Shown here: piece by piece, positions 44,689-53,939 of the stretch
Numbering within the stretch: position 1 is the first letter of the stretch
Layout: each line of letters opens with the position of its first letter
Program-made: the position numbers and the translations under genes
Assembly: GCA_023014485.1 (NCBI GenBank)
Contig: JAJOZX010000199.1
Coordinates: 62,001 to 126,000, forward strand
DNA from: Bathynomus jamesi
Lineage: Eukaryota; Arthropoda; Malacostraca; Isopoda; Cirolanidae
DNA: 64,000 bases
Direction of reading: 5' to 3'
Notes under the pieces: model-generated
The model's input: the letters and a program-made list of their open reading frames with translations, nothing else
Databases searched by the model: none
Told to the model about the DNA's origin: nothing

Positions 44689-45921
44689 CCTTACCTTACA
44701 ACCTTACAAAGGTTCCGCGTGATGATTTCTCATTTCGCGAAGGTCAAGCTTGTCGCCCCTCCTCTCGAGTTGGCCTGGTGAAGTAGTGAGTTGGATTCTT
44801 GCGCTCTCCACCTCACATAGCCAGGTACGCCCGGCTCATCGGGGATTGTTCTGAGCCAGGCGTCTAGTCTTCTTTTGAAGATTTCCACTGCAACTCCCCT
44901 CGTGTTTCTTAGGTCTTTGGGCAACTGATTAAACAGTTTTGGTCCTCTCACTACAAAACTATTTTCTTTCAGGGTTAAGGATGTTCCCTGTCTCGCCTTC
45001 AATTTGGGAATACGACACAGTCTACCGCTTCTACTTTCCATCGTTGTTTGGGGAGTTATGGGATTCAGAGTAAGATTAGGGACTAGTTTCTCCATTATTT
45101 TCCAAGTGTAAATAATGGTGTATCTCTCTCTTCTCCTATCCAGTGAATATAGGTCTAGTTCTCGTAACCTTTCCCAGTAATTTAGTTCTTTGCACCCATT
45201 GATCTTGGCTGTGAAGCTTCTTTGGATCCCCTCCAGCTGTCTAATGTCTTCTTTTTTATATGGGGAAGTTAGGACCGAGCAGTATTCTAATTTGGGTATT
45301 ATCAGGGTTTTCAGTAGAGGAATCATTACATTCCTATCCCTTCGTTTAAAAGTTCTCAATATCTGACCCGTTATTCTCTTTGCTCTGTTTACTGCTATCT
45401 TATTTTGTGTTTCAAATTTCGCATCATCTGTCATTACAACCCCTAAATCTTTTGCTCTGGAATTTCTCTGAATTTCCTGTCCATTTGGGGTATAATATTC
45501 CATGCACTTTAGGTCTTCTCTTTTTCCGTACCGTAATAGCTGAAATTTCTCGGTGTTAAACTTCATATTGTTGTCTTCAGTCCACTTGTAGATTTTGTTT
45601 ATGTCGGTTTGTAGAGATCCTATGTCTTCTGGGTTTCTTATTTTTCTACTGATCTTTGTGTCATCCGCAAAGGATGTTACTGTGCTGTCTCTGTTAACGT
45701 CCTCATCTATGTCAGTTAGCATGATTATGAAGAGTAGTGGAGCTAATACTGTTCCTTGTGGTACTGAGCTGAGGACCTCTGATTCTGATGAAGATACTCC
45801 TTGTACTGTAACGACTTGCCTCCGCTCACTAAGGAAATTATATATCCATTTCCCTACTTTTCCTGTTATTCCCATATATTTCAGTTTATGTATTATGATT
45901 CCGTGGTCACACTTGTCGAAC
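44689..45921 (-). mobile_element. 5'-truncated CR1/jockey-type LINE, copy 2
   Basis: Same family and same 3' end (TAAGG-type tail at 44689-44702) as the copy at 0.56-2.84 kb. It is truncated at 45921 inside RT motif A, where it meets CTATTATATATATATATAAT. It is less decayed than copy 1: the reading frame is open from the truncation to the natural stop. Confidence 0.9.
44730..45920 (-). CDS. LINE reverse transcriptase, 3' half, open reading frame
   Basis: An uninterrupted frame of about 397 codons from the truncation point to the stop at 44730. It has the motif A remnant FDKCDHG, SSVPQGTVLAPLLFIIMLTD, the catalytic SFADDTKISRKI and SRAKDLGVVMTDDAKF. Thumb residues (LKTLIIPKLEYCSVLTSPYK) and the C-terminus FKRRLDAWLRTIPDEPGVPG follow. 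The first ATG (45875) is internal, so this is a partial protein, not a gene start. Lack of stops suggests recent insertion. Confidence 0.85.
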   Translation of the reverse strand, partial: FDKCDHGIIIHKLKYMGITGKVGKWIYNFLSERRQVVTVQGVSSSESEVLSSVPQGTVLAPLLFIIMLTDIDEDVNRDSTVTSFADDTKISRKIRNPEDIGSLQTDINKIYKWTEDNNMKFNTEKFQLLRYGKREDLKCMEYYTPNGQEIQRNSRAKDLGVVMTDDAKFETQNKIAVNRAKRITGQILRTFKRRDRNVMIPLLKTLIIPKLEYCSVLTSPYKKEDIRQLEGIQRSFTAKINGCKELNYWERLRELDLYSLDRRRERYTIIYTWKIMEKLVPNLTLNPITPQTTMESRSGRLCRIPKLKARQGTSLTLKENSFVVRGPKLFNQLPKDLRNTRGVAVEIFKRRLDAWLRTIPDEPGVPGYVRWRAQESNSLLHQANSRGGATSLTFAK

Positions 45922-46085
45922 TATTATATATATATATAATAGTAAGGAAAACTTTATAAAACATTTCTCATTAAAAATGAAAATATTAAAGTAATTTTAA
46001 GTTTTGCGAATGTCTCTTTACAGAAAATATTTCCCAAAATCAGAATTTCGTTTGTCTCCTCCATTTATCTACAAAATTCCAATAA

Positions 46086-46562
46086 CACTGGCCTGCGTTT
46101 CAAATCTTTTTTTCAAAGGTCAGAGGTTTTTCAACTGATTTAAGATCAGTTTCGCACGCTGAATTCAGAAATGTAATCCATTCTTCTCAATCAGGTCAGG
46201 TTTTTTAGATATGCTGGCCGACTACTGCTGGTGCCTGAAGAGGGATGTGGTGTCTGCCCGGCACAAGCGGAAGTCCCTGAAGAGGCCATTCATCCCTGAT
46301 TAGCCTATTATAGTGTGCTGTACCCTTCTTGAGATCTATAAGAACAGCCTGTAAAGCCTGTATGTATATACCAGTCGACATATGCTACTACATGTATCGC
46401 TCACCTACCAATAAAACGGGAAATGAGAATTTCTAGATAGTGTTTATATTTCGAAAAGTTGACCTGATTGAGAAAAATGGATGCGATTTTCGGAATCAGC
46501 GTGAAAAACTGACCTAAGAACAACAAACATATCCTTGACCTTTAAAATCACGCAGACCAGTG
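46086..46562 (+). mobile_element. Short TIR transposon with 3-bp target duplication
   Basis: The ends CACTGGCCTGCGT (46086) and ACGCAGACCAGTG (ends 46562) begin inverted repeats of about 120 bp, sharing AAAGGTCA and TTCTCAATCAGGTCA. TAA lies on both sides (46083-46085 and 46563-46565). Between the arms is a protein remnant at 46199-46302. A 3-bp duplication fits Academ-like elements, but no transposase core is visible. Confidence 0.65.
46199..46302 (+). pseudogene. C-terminal ORF remnant in the 46.1-kb transposon
   Basis: About 33 codons read LDMLADYCWCLKRDVVSARH, then a basic KRKSLKRPF end and a stop (46302). It is preceded by ...CTCAATCAG, which could be a splice acceptor. The Trp/Cys and basic-tail composition looks like a real C-terminus of an element-encoded protein. 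Its family is not recognised with certainty. Confidence 0.45.
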
Positions 46563-46565
46563 TAA

Positions 46566-47397
46566 TAAAATTAAGAACATTAGTATTACATAAACCAAAT
46601 CTTTGTAATTATTTTTTGTTTAATATTTTTTTTATAGGACGCCGAAGATGATCGCGAACTTTCTGGTTGCTAATTTTGGTCATTGTATTCACACGTACGA
46701 GAGAAATAAATAATACTAATCTAAGTTTCGGTTTCTACCGATTCTGCGTTGTCCGTGTGAATAGAGTTTAAATTACTCTCTTAAAATCCAACTGCATTCA
46801 CTGACGTTATTTCAAATGTAATGAATGGGAGAAGTTTATAAAACGCTTAAAAGGTCATTTGAGCGAAATAGTTTTCCCCCAATTAACTATCAAATAATAG
46901 TAAACTCGTACATTTTGTGTTTTAAATTAATTATTATCAACCTTTAAATGGTAATCTTACCTGTGACTTGTTTGAGAACAGATGCCAGTGACTCCTCTAT
47001 TCTTGAATCGGCGAATACTCCAAAAGGTATTAATGTCAGCCACACAGCAATCAATTTGCACGAATTTACAGAAAGAAAGTTCGTCGTCATGTTTACTTAT
47101 TCTGAACTGTATCTGCTGTTGCGGATCAATTAGTTTTTAGTTAAGATATTTTGCATATATTTATTTAATAAATGTAATTTTTTTTAAAATTATAGTTTGT
47201 TTTATACAAAGCAGTATCTGTATATACAATTACACAATATATACATATATATGTGTGTAATCCAACTGTCACACTTTTGTTTTCAGACTAAATACTAAAA
47301 TAATGGGCGAACATTAGTGAATCCCTAAAAATGGCAAATGTAAATAGTAATTCCTTATTATCAAATGAACTGAGCAAATGAAAAGTTTTAATGGCAG

Positions 47398-47433
<36 letters not shown>
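46566..47433. other. No gene recognised
   Basis: AT-rich DNA with (GT)n at 47404-47434. The ORF 46948-47133 (61 aa) is unrecognised. Confidence 0.4.
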
Positions 47434-47438
<5 letters not shown>

Positions 47439-47700
47439 ACGTATTAACGGGGGGCCACCACATATTGATGATTGGTTAGGTTGTTGTAATATTTTCGTTA
47501 GTTGAAAATTTCTAATACATCATATTTTTTAAATAGCAATATTTTTAAAAATATTTACAATGATTTATATTTCAAATATTTACAATGATTAATACTTGTT
47601 ACACATTAGAAACAACATTTGTTTCTGGAAATTTTCAACTAACGAAAATATTACAACTTAACCAATCATCAATATGTGGTGGCCCCCCGTTAATATGTAA

Positions 47701-47703
<3 letters not shown>
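47434..47703. repeat. Palindromic element 1 of a four-element cluster
   Basis: The arms ACTTACGTATTAACGGGGGG and CCCCCCGTTAATATGTAAGT mirror each other, with ATTGATGATTGGTTAGG and ATATTTTCGTTAGTTG blocks. A (TTTAAAAATATT)-rich centre lies around 47560. (GT)n and (AT)n flank it. Confidence 0.75.
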
Positions 47704-47758
<55 letters not shown>

Positions 47759-47761
<3 letters not shown>

Positions 47762-48007
47762 ACAGGGAGTCTGTGTAACTAGGGATTTTATGAAATCCTT
47801 AAAATGTTCAGGGACTTCCTGTAAGGTTAAGTCGTGATATTTTCGTTAGTTTTAACGAAAATATCACGACTTAACCTAACTAATCATCAAGGGCGTACAG
47901 TTGATCTAACTGGGCATTCAATAATTTTCCCGTAGGTTCAACGAAAATATCACGACTTAACCTAATATGAAATCCCTAGTTCCCTAGTTATACAGATTCC
48001 CTGTAAC
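47759..48007. repeat. Palindromic element 2
   Basis: Outer arms GTTACAGGGAGTCTGTGTAA and the mirrored TTATACAGATTCCCTGTAAC. An inner perfect palindrome AAGTCGTGATATTTTCGTTA with its mirror sits at 47825-47872. A third copy of the AACGAAAATATCACGACTTA block lies at 47940-47960. Confidence 0.75.
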
Positions 48008-48016
48008 ATATACACC

Positions 48017-48279
48017 CAGGGCTACTTCTAAGGCAATTTTAGTGGGTAGGTTAAAATAGTTTTTTTATTTGTATTTGATCACAAATAACACAAATCAAAT
48101 GAAATCACAAATAACACCAATCAAACTGCCCACCCACGGAGGGCCACCACATATTGATGATTGGTTAGGTTAAGTTGTAATATTTTCGTTAGTTGAAAAT
48201 TTCTAATACATCACAATTTCTAATACATCACAACCCTATTTTAACCCACCCACTAAAATTGTCTTAGAAGTAGCCCTGT
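48017..48279. repeat. Palindromic element 3
   Basis: CAGGGCTACTTCTAAGGCAA at the left and TTGTCTTAGAAGTAGCCCTG at the right are inverted copies over about 40 bp. Inside is a single-orientation part with the GATTGGTTAGGTTAAGTTGT word shared with its neighbours. Confidence 0.7.
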
Positions 48280-48414
48280 GCACACCCCAACTCTCCTTGA
48301 AAGGCAAAGGTTAGATGGTTGATACCTACCATAATTTTGTTTTGAAAGACTGACCATCTTTGAATTGAAATTTTCAATAATTATAAGGAGGCAATTTAGA
48401 ACTATTTAAATTAA

Positions 48415-48558
48415 TTTCGAAGCAAGTGTAGTTTACGTCCCCCTGTGGTACCTAGTGTAGTTTGCGTTCCCCAACTTTGTCCGCGTATACCTAATCAAAT
48501 AAAACGTTAAAACTAACGAAAATATTACGACTTAACGTAACCAATCGTCAATTTATAC

Positions 48559-48639
<81 letters not shown>

Positions 48640-48787
48640 GACGCTTGGTTAGGTTGTCGTAATATTTTTGTTAGTTTTAACGTTTTATTTGATGGATTTA
48701 TTTAAAAAATGTCTCCTAAAGATCCAAGTGTAGTTTACATTCCCCAACTTTGACTTAGCGTAGTTTGTGTCCCTTTTGCTCCTTAAG
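48415..48787. repeat. GTAGTTTACGTTCCCC-family element with microsatellite centre
   Basis: The left and right halves carry inverted copies of AAAACGTTAAAACTAACGAA...AACCAATCGTCAA around a (TG)n(AT)n centre (48560-48630). The outer GTGTAGTTT(A/G)CGTTCCCC word is repeated several times in the same orientation. This is the same element whose copy at 26.98-28.65 kb has been opened by insertions. Confidence 0.7.
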
Positions 48788-48844
48788 TTCTGTTTCTAAT
48801 CAGTTTGTGACTGTGTATTGAAGTAAAACTCCAGCTACAAATAT

Positions 48845-48900
<56 letters not shown>

Positions 48901-49411
48901 AAAAACAAATGCATTGAAAGTACCTAAAGAGACTAAGCGGGAATCCGCCACCCCTGACGCTCATCCTTAAACTCCTATAAATAACATTACGTACTAACAA
49001 GCGAATGAAGGTGAACTTTTGTTGCACCACCGTTTTCAATCTCCTTCGTTATTTCGTCCAATTTTTTACAATTTTTCTCGTTGCGGAAATTCACTTTTGG
49101 TATGTTTTGTAAATTTAGATAAATGATTTGATGGCAAGGAATTTTTACTGAATTAAATACTTTAAATAGCAGAAACATTTTAAAATGGCGTCTATTTTAT
49201 TTTTTTAAAAATATTTCGAAACTGGTTTCATTCAATTCGAACAGCCAAAAAAATAAAATAAATAAAGATAAAACGTAAATAATACATATACAGTATATAT
49301 ATATTTGCAAATTTGCTGAGCACAGTTTACTAAATATGTGAAGGGGTTTCTTATTTAATGAATCCATAATAACTATAATTTTTTTTTAATTTTAGCTTTT
49401 TTGTTAGATAC

Positions 49412-49442
<31 letters not shown>

Positions 49443-50238
49443 GTTTAAGATATGTGGCTTGTGTGTGTGTGTGTATATATGCTATTGATACGCACAAGAA
49501 GAAATATAATTTACATAAACGCTCATCATTTTGAGTGTCGTGACTTCTGTATAAGTATTTTGTATAAATTACTAAGCACTTCTTAACATTTCTCAGTTTC
49601 TGTAACAAATTTATTAAAAGTAAAACAGAAAATTATAGAAGAAAATGCAGCTGGATTGGCGTCAGACAGACACAAAGTTCACTACTCTTAACAACACTTG
49701 GGCACCACGCATAAAAATCTCACACGAGTGAATGAACTTGGCTGGCTCTTCCCTTTCGATGCGTCCGCCCAGCATGAAATTTGGGCCTCAAATGAAAGCT
49801 TCACTGGCATATCCCAGCTGGGTATCACGGGTACACGGTATATCGGAGTAGAGGGCATCTTCATAATACTGTTTATGCGGCGGAGTGACCGCAGATTTAG
49901 TGACCTCGTTGGCATAGTATAATTATCAGGAACATCTTAATGCTCGCAGTGGTTCAATGAGGGCGAAATAAAGATTATCCAATTACAGTTACGAAATCAG
50001 CGTTCTTTTTATCATTGTTCATTTTTATCTTTCTTATGCTGAGACGAAACAAGGAGAGAAACAAACACATGAAACTATATTCGAACAACTCATACATAAA
50101 TTGTATTTTGAGCAAAAACTAAGCCAATTACTCTCTATCTTCATTTATTCAAAATAATGTACGTCATCCTTTAGCCACATATAAAAAACAAAGAAGAGAG
50201 AATGAATTAACTCGTAAGTCAAATTTGTGTAAAATTAC

Positions 50239-50271
<33 letters not shown>

Positions 50272-50790
50272 ACTCAGATAAAGTTTCCATATAAGATCGC
50301 GCAATATACAACTTAAAAGAAAACTATATTTTAAATAATTTTGAAAATATTTTAGGAAAATGTTTTCTTTTGTAATATTTATGAAATGTGTTTTGAGTTA
50401 AACGAAACACTTCATAGTTAGTTGGTTTGCTCTTCTCTTCTCATAAAATGTATAAAGTGTTGAGAGACAAGTTCTCTTCATTGTCAAGAAGCAAACCGCA
50501 TTTATAATTAAGTGGGAGCTTTGTTTCTACGGAGGTACATCATTTGAATGGTCCCCTCTACCGTATACGACGTTTTATTTAGATTCTATGCGAGACATCA
50601 ACACACGCATTACCTGCTGGCTAAGACTGGCTAGGTTAGATGAGGTTAGCGAGACGTTAGATTAGTTTAGGAGAGAATAAAGCAAAAAATGCCTTCTCGG
50701 TCATTCGGGCATCGCTACAGGACATAAATTCTCCAACCCTCAGCAACAAAAATAGACAATAACAGACTATAATTAGCAAAACAAGTTCCT
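48788..50790. other. Mostly microsatellites and unique DNA
   Basis: (CA)n/(AT)n at 48845-48900, (AAT)n at 49412-49440, (GT)n at 49459-49474 and (CA)n at 50240-50270. Apart from the ORF pair at 49.7 kb, listed separately, nothing gene-like was recognised. Confidence 0.45.
49688..49922. other. Unassigned ORF pair, GC-richer patch
   Basis: Both strands are open: plus from about 49692 to 49922 (no ATG at its beginning; contains GWLFPFDASAQHEIWASNES) and minus 49915-49688. The patch is clearly less AT-rich than its surroundings. That suggests an exon fragment or an old coding remnant, but I recognise no family and cannot choose the strand. Confidence 0.25.
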
Positions 50791-50796
<6 letters not shown>

Positions 50797-50838
<42 letters not shown>

Positions 50839-51138
50839 TTTAACTGCAAACAACACACAATATAATTAATGTAAAGAACGACGCTTGTGTAGAAGAGCGT
50901 TCCGCACAAGATGAGGAGGGCGAACGAACAAATGAAAAATGAGGTACCTCCCAGGAATCGAACTCGGGATCATCCAATTGCCAGTCGGATATGCTATCCA
51001 CTACACCAAAGACCTCGATCAATCAGATCCCGGGATCCCGGGTTCGATTCCTGGGAGGTACCTCATTTTTCATTTGTTCGTTCTCCCTCCTCATCTTGTG
51101 CGGAACGCTCTTCTACACAAGCGTCGTTCTTTATATAT

Positions 51139-51169
<31 letters not shown>

Positions 51170-51175
51170 TATAAT
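50797..51175. mobile_element. Palindromic SINE with tRNA-like centre (copy 3)
   Basis: The arms 50836-50952 (AAGAACGACGCTTGTGTAGA ... ATGAAAAATGAGGTACCTCC) and 51047-51132 (mirror image) surround a tRNA-like unit on the minus strand (50943-51016). That unit has TGGTGTAGTGGATAGC and GAGTTCGATTCC, and its loop reads CTGGCAA. A second B box (GGGTTCGATTCC) is carried by the other arm. (AT)n lies at 50797-50835 and 51133-51175. Same arm family as 18.1 and 28.2 kb. Confidence 0.75.
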
Positions 51176-51354
51176 GTAAAGTGCTTGACGTTATTAAACT
51201 TTAATACTTTTTATCTATTTGAGATAGAAAGAAGTAATACTCTGAAAGGATTTTTGCACGCTTTCTGTACCCAAGTGCCTAAAGTTGGGCGGTTGTCTGT
51301 TCTGTATCTTGCGTCACGACGAAGCGGCGGCGGGCCGCCCATCCCCCTTTAATT

Positions 51355-51690
51355 TACTCGGATAAGATAGCCCAAGCTCGGGCCCCTACCACCTACTTCC
51401 GGCAGCGCATTTTTGCATATGCAAAGCTTATACCTCACCGAGATTCGAACCCGGGACCTGTGACGAGGAGACGTGGGCACTAACCATTCAGCTATAACAG
51501 GATAGAAGTTAGCAACAACTTGAAGATATTTCATCACCCGTGACAAACACATCAAACACATAAAACTTTCGCATCCAAAGGTGCTTTTACATTGCTAACC
51601 CCTCCCTGTTCTCGAGCGACTGGGCAGCATTTAATTCAAAGCTTTCTGTCAAACACGAGGGTACCATTACATGGAAATATAAACGTATAA
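51355..51690 (-). mobile_element. tRNA-derived SINE, family S2 copy 2
   Basis: On the minus strand the A-box-like TATAGCTGAATGGTTAGTGC and the B box GGGTTCGAATCTCGG lie within a ~75-nt tRNA-like head (51430-51505). A body matching 40.50-40.76 kb follows (TTGAATTAAATGCTGCC, ACGAAAGTTTTATG-like blocks). Confidence 0.6.
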
Positions 51691-52151
51691 CCGAGCATGT
51701 ATGCAAAAAATGCACGGTTCTTTACATTTGGAAAACATGAAACCACCTGGCATTTGACGGGGGCTAGCAACGTAAAATCCAAGGCCCTCTATCTTCCAGC
51801 TCAGGCCCTGGTGTTATGACACCTCATGCACCCCGCTCTCCCGGGCCCTGACTGCGACTGCATATCGGAAACCTACTTTCACAGGTCTGAGCCCAAAATT
51901 CTCTTCATTCCTACCTACCTCTTAAATTTAAAAAAAAAAAAAATTGTTTCCATTCTTACATATCACGCATTTGAAATTTGTTCTAGTTATTTTTCATTAC
52001 ATGAAGAAGTGGAATTTCTCTGTAAATTCTTCATATCGAATGGTTATCCAACTGGTTTGGTTAATTTAATCATTAGTTTATCTTTAAATAAGCTCACTGT
52101 TCCCCAACCAAAAACCCAGCTGTAAGAAAAACAAACTATATTTTTTCACTT
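51691..52151. other. No gene recognised
   Basis: The plus ORF 51826-52125 is unrecognised and contains a poly(A)-derived lysine run. The rest is AT-rich. Confidence 0.35.
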
Positions 52152-52159
52152 CCATATAC

Positions 52160-52904
52160 CAAAGCTGGGCACTTGCGGTATTTTTTGCGGTACTGCGGTA
52201 CTGCGGTACTACCGCACTACCAAACCGGTACCGCATAACGCAGTACCGCAAAGGATCGCTGAAAGTACAGCAGTACCGCTACCGCATTCAAATTTCCCGC
52301 GGTACTTTCCGCGGTACCGACAAACACGACTTTTCAAAAAATTAACACTTTTTTTGAAGTAAACCTTATTACAGGAGTACAGTAAGACGAATGCTGCGTG
52401 TGTTGCATCAGCCTAACTCTAGACACGTTAAGTTTTCGTTCAGAACATGTTACGTTGCCATCCTATCACAACGCCTCAGTGCAGTGCTTGCTTTTAACCT
52501 TATTACAGGAGTACAGTAAGACGGATGCTGCGTGTGTTGCATCAGCCTAACTCTAGACACGTTAAGTTTTCGTTCAGAACATGTTACGTTGCCATCCTAT
52601 CACAACGCCTCAGTGCAGTGCTTGCTTTTGAGCCGGTTGCACGTGTGTTACATTTCTGTGACAAAGATCGATTTTTAGCCATTATGGCAGAAAGTTCAGG
52701 TGCGAAATCGCCGATATGCAATTTCTGAAAATATGTGCTATTACTTGTGTTGTTCTTGTGTGCAGTACCGCAGTACCGCAGTACCGCGGAACGCACCAGG
52801 GGGACCTGAAAAAGTACCGCAGTACCGCGTAACGCACTGGGCATGCTGAGGTACCGCAGTACCGCGTAACGCACCCCCAAATTTTGGTACCGCGCCCACC
52901 ACTG
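52160..52904 (+). mobile_element. hAT element derivative carrying a transposase start region
   Basis: The ends CAAAGCTGGGCACTTGCGG (52160) and GTGGTGGGC on the other strand (GCCCACCACTG ends 52904) are flanked by a perfect 8-bp duplication CCATATAC (52152-52159 and 52905-52912). Both ends are dense in GCGGTAC/GTACCGC. The interior holds a 133-bp tandem duplication. Its left 100 bp is shared with the palindromic MITE at 28.92 kb, so both belong to one family. Confidence 0.95.
52365..52629 (+). repeat. ~133-bp tandem duplication inside the hAT derivative
   Basis: CCTTATTACAGGAGTACAGT... occurs at 52365 and again at 52497. The second copy ends near 52629 before GAGCCGGTTGCACG. The two copies differ at few positions. 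An ATG at 52684 (MAESSGAKSPICNF) follows and may be the old transposase start. Confidence 0.9.
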
Positions 52905-52912
52905 CCATATAC

Positions 52913-53389
52913 ACATAACTCACTCACCATAAGAAACAAACTATCTAAGATTGTCAGACAATTTTTTCTACAAATAAATTTTCAAGCATTAGCTAATCTA
53001 TTCCACTTCCACAGAAAACATAGCTACCCACGCAACCACCCAGTTTTAAAGTCTTCTTTTTCCATGCTTGCGCACTGTCAGCCTGCTCTCAAATCAGACT
53101 TTCGTTTCATCGAATGTTATTATATCTGATAAATATTAAGTTTCGGGGTCACCAGTTTTTTGACAAAGTCGAAATTTGTTACAAGGATCCTGATTGGCCT
53201 AAAAGTTGATGACGTCATTATCAGCTCAACCAGTCAGGAAAGGTCTTATTTGTGACGTCATCATCAGCTCAGGGCCATTCCTATTGATGACGTCACCAAC
53301 TTTCGTCCAATAAGGATCCAGTGGACAAATATATATATACATATATATCGTATACGGGATGAATTTCACGCGTAAACACTTGAAATGAA
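52913..53389. other. No gene seen; three TGACGTCA sites
   Basis: Unique DNA. Three perfect CRE-type octamers TGACGTCA lie at 53210-53217, 53253-53260 and 53288-53295. The first two share the flank ATCAGCTCA. Confidence 0.5.
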
Positions 53390-53690
53390 TGAATGATGCA
53401 AACCCACAAAGAAAAAGAAAAAAAATTATTCCAAGGCCTTTCGTGTATTCTATTGGAGGAGATTGTAGACACCAATCGACCAGGGAGGGATGTCAGGCAG
53501 GAGACAGGGAGTGCTGGAATTCCCGTTTCTCCTGTCACTGTTCTCCTTAGCTGATCTTTTACCGTGTCTCATCTACCCTGTGAGCAGTCCAGCATGCTCT
53601 CAAACACACGCTTCTCCCACTATTCTTCACTACACATGCATGCATTTTACACATTACGCAATCTTTCCAAAATTTATAAAAAAATAAAAT
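53390..53690 (+). mobile_element. Penelope-like 3' fragment, plus strand
   Basis: The frame 53490-53687 includes LIYPVSSPACSQTHASPT and ends near FTHYAIFPKFIKK. It matches the C-terminal extension seen on the minus strand at 42.75-42.93 kb. The leading segment (GAATGATGCAAACCCACAAA) also matches 42595-42620 but in the other relative orientation, as expected of the terminal repeats of such elements. No nuclease motif remains. Confidence 0.5.
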
Positions 53691-53796
53691 AAAAATAGCA
53701 TCTTGACCCTTGGACAACTTGATTTTGGCTCCCTCTTTCTTATAAAGGGGGGCATTTTTGCGGGCACCCGCCCTTGGTCCCTCTTTCTACATAAAA

Positions 53797-53876
53797 AAAT
53801 CAGCAATACACGTCAGGGAATATATGTTAGGGAATGATGCATCATGACAGTTCATTCCCTGACGAGGTGTATTGCA
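53797..53876. repeat. Short palindrome
   Basis: GCAATACACGTCAGGGAATA and its decayed mirror (CATTCCCTGACGAGGTGTATTGC, split at 53854-53876) surround GATGCATCATG. Confidence 0.7.
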
Positions 53877-53906
53877 ATAATTTTTTCTTTTTCCTTGTGG
53901 ATTTGC

Positions 53907-53937
<31 letters not shown>

Positions 53938-53939
<2 letters not shown>

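Noticed and set aside
52584..52939. Minus-strand ORFs of RYCGT-rich repeats
   Set aside because: They are produced by GCGGTAC subterminal repeats of the hAT element.
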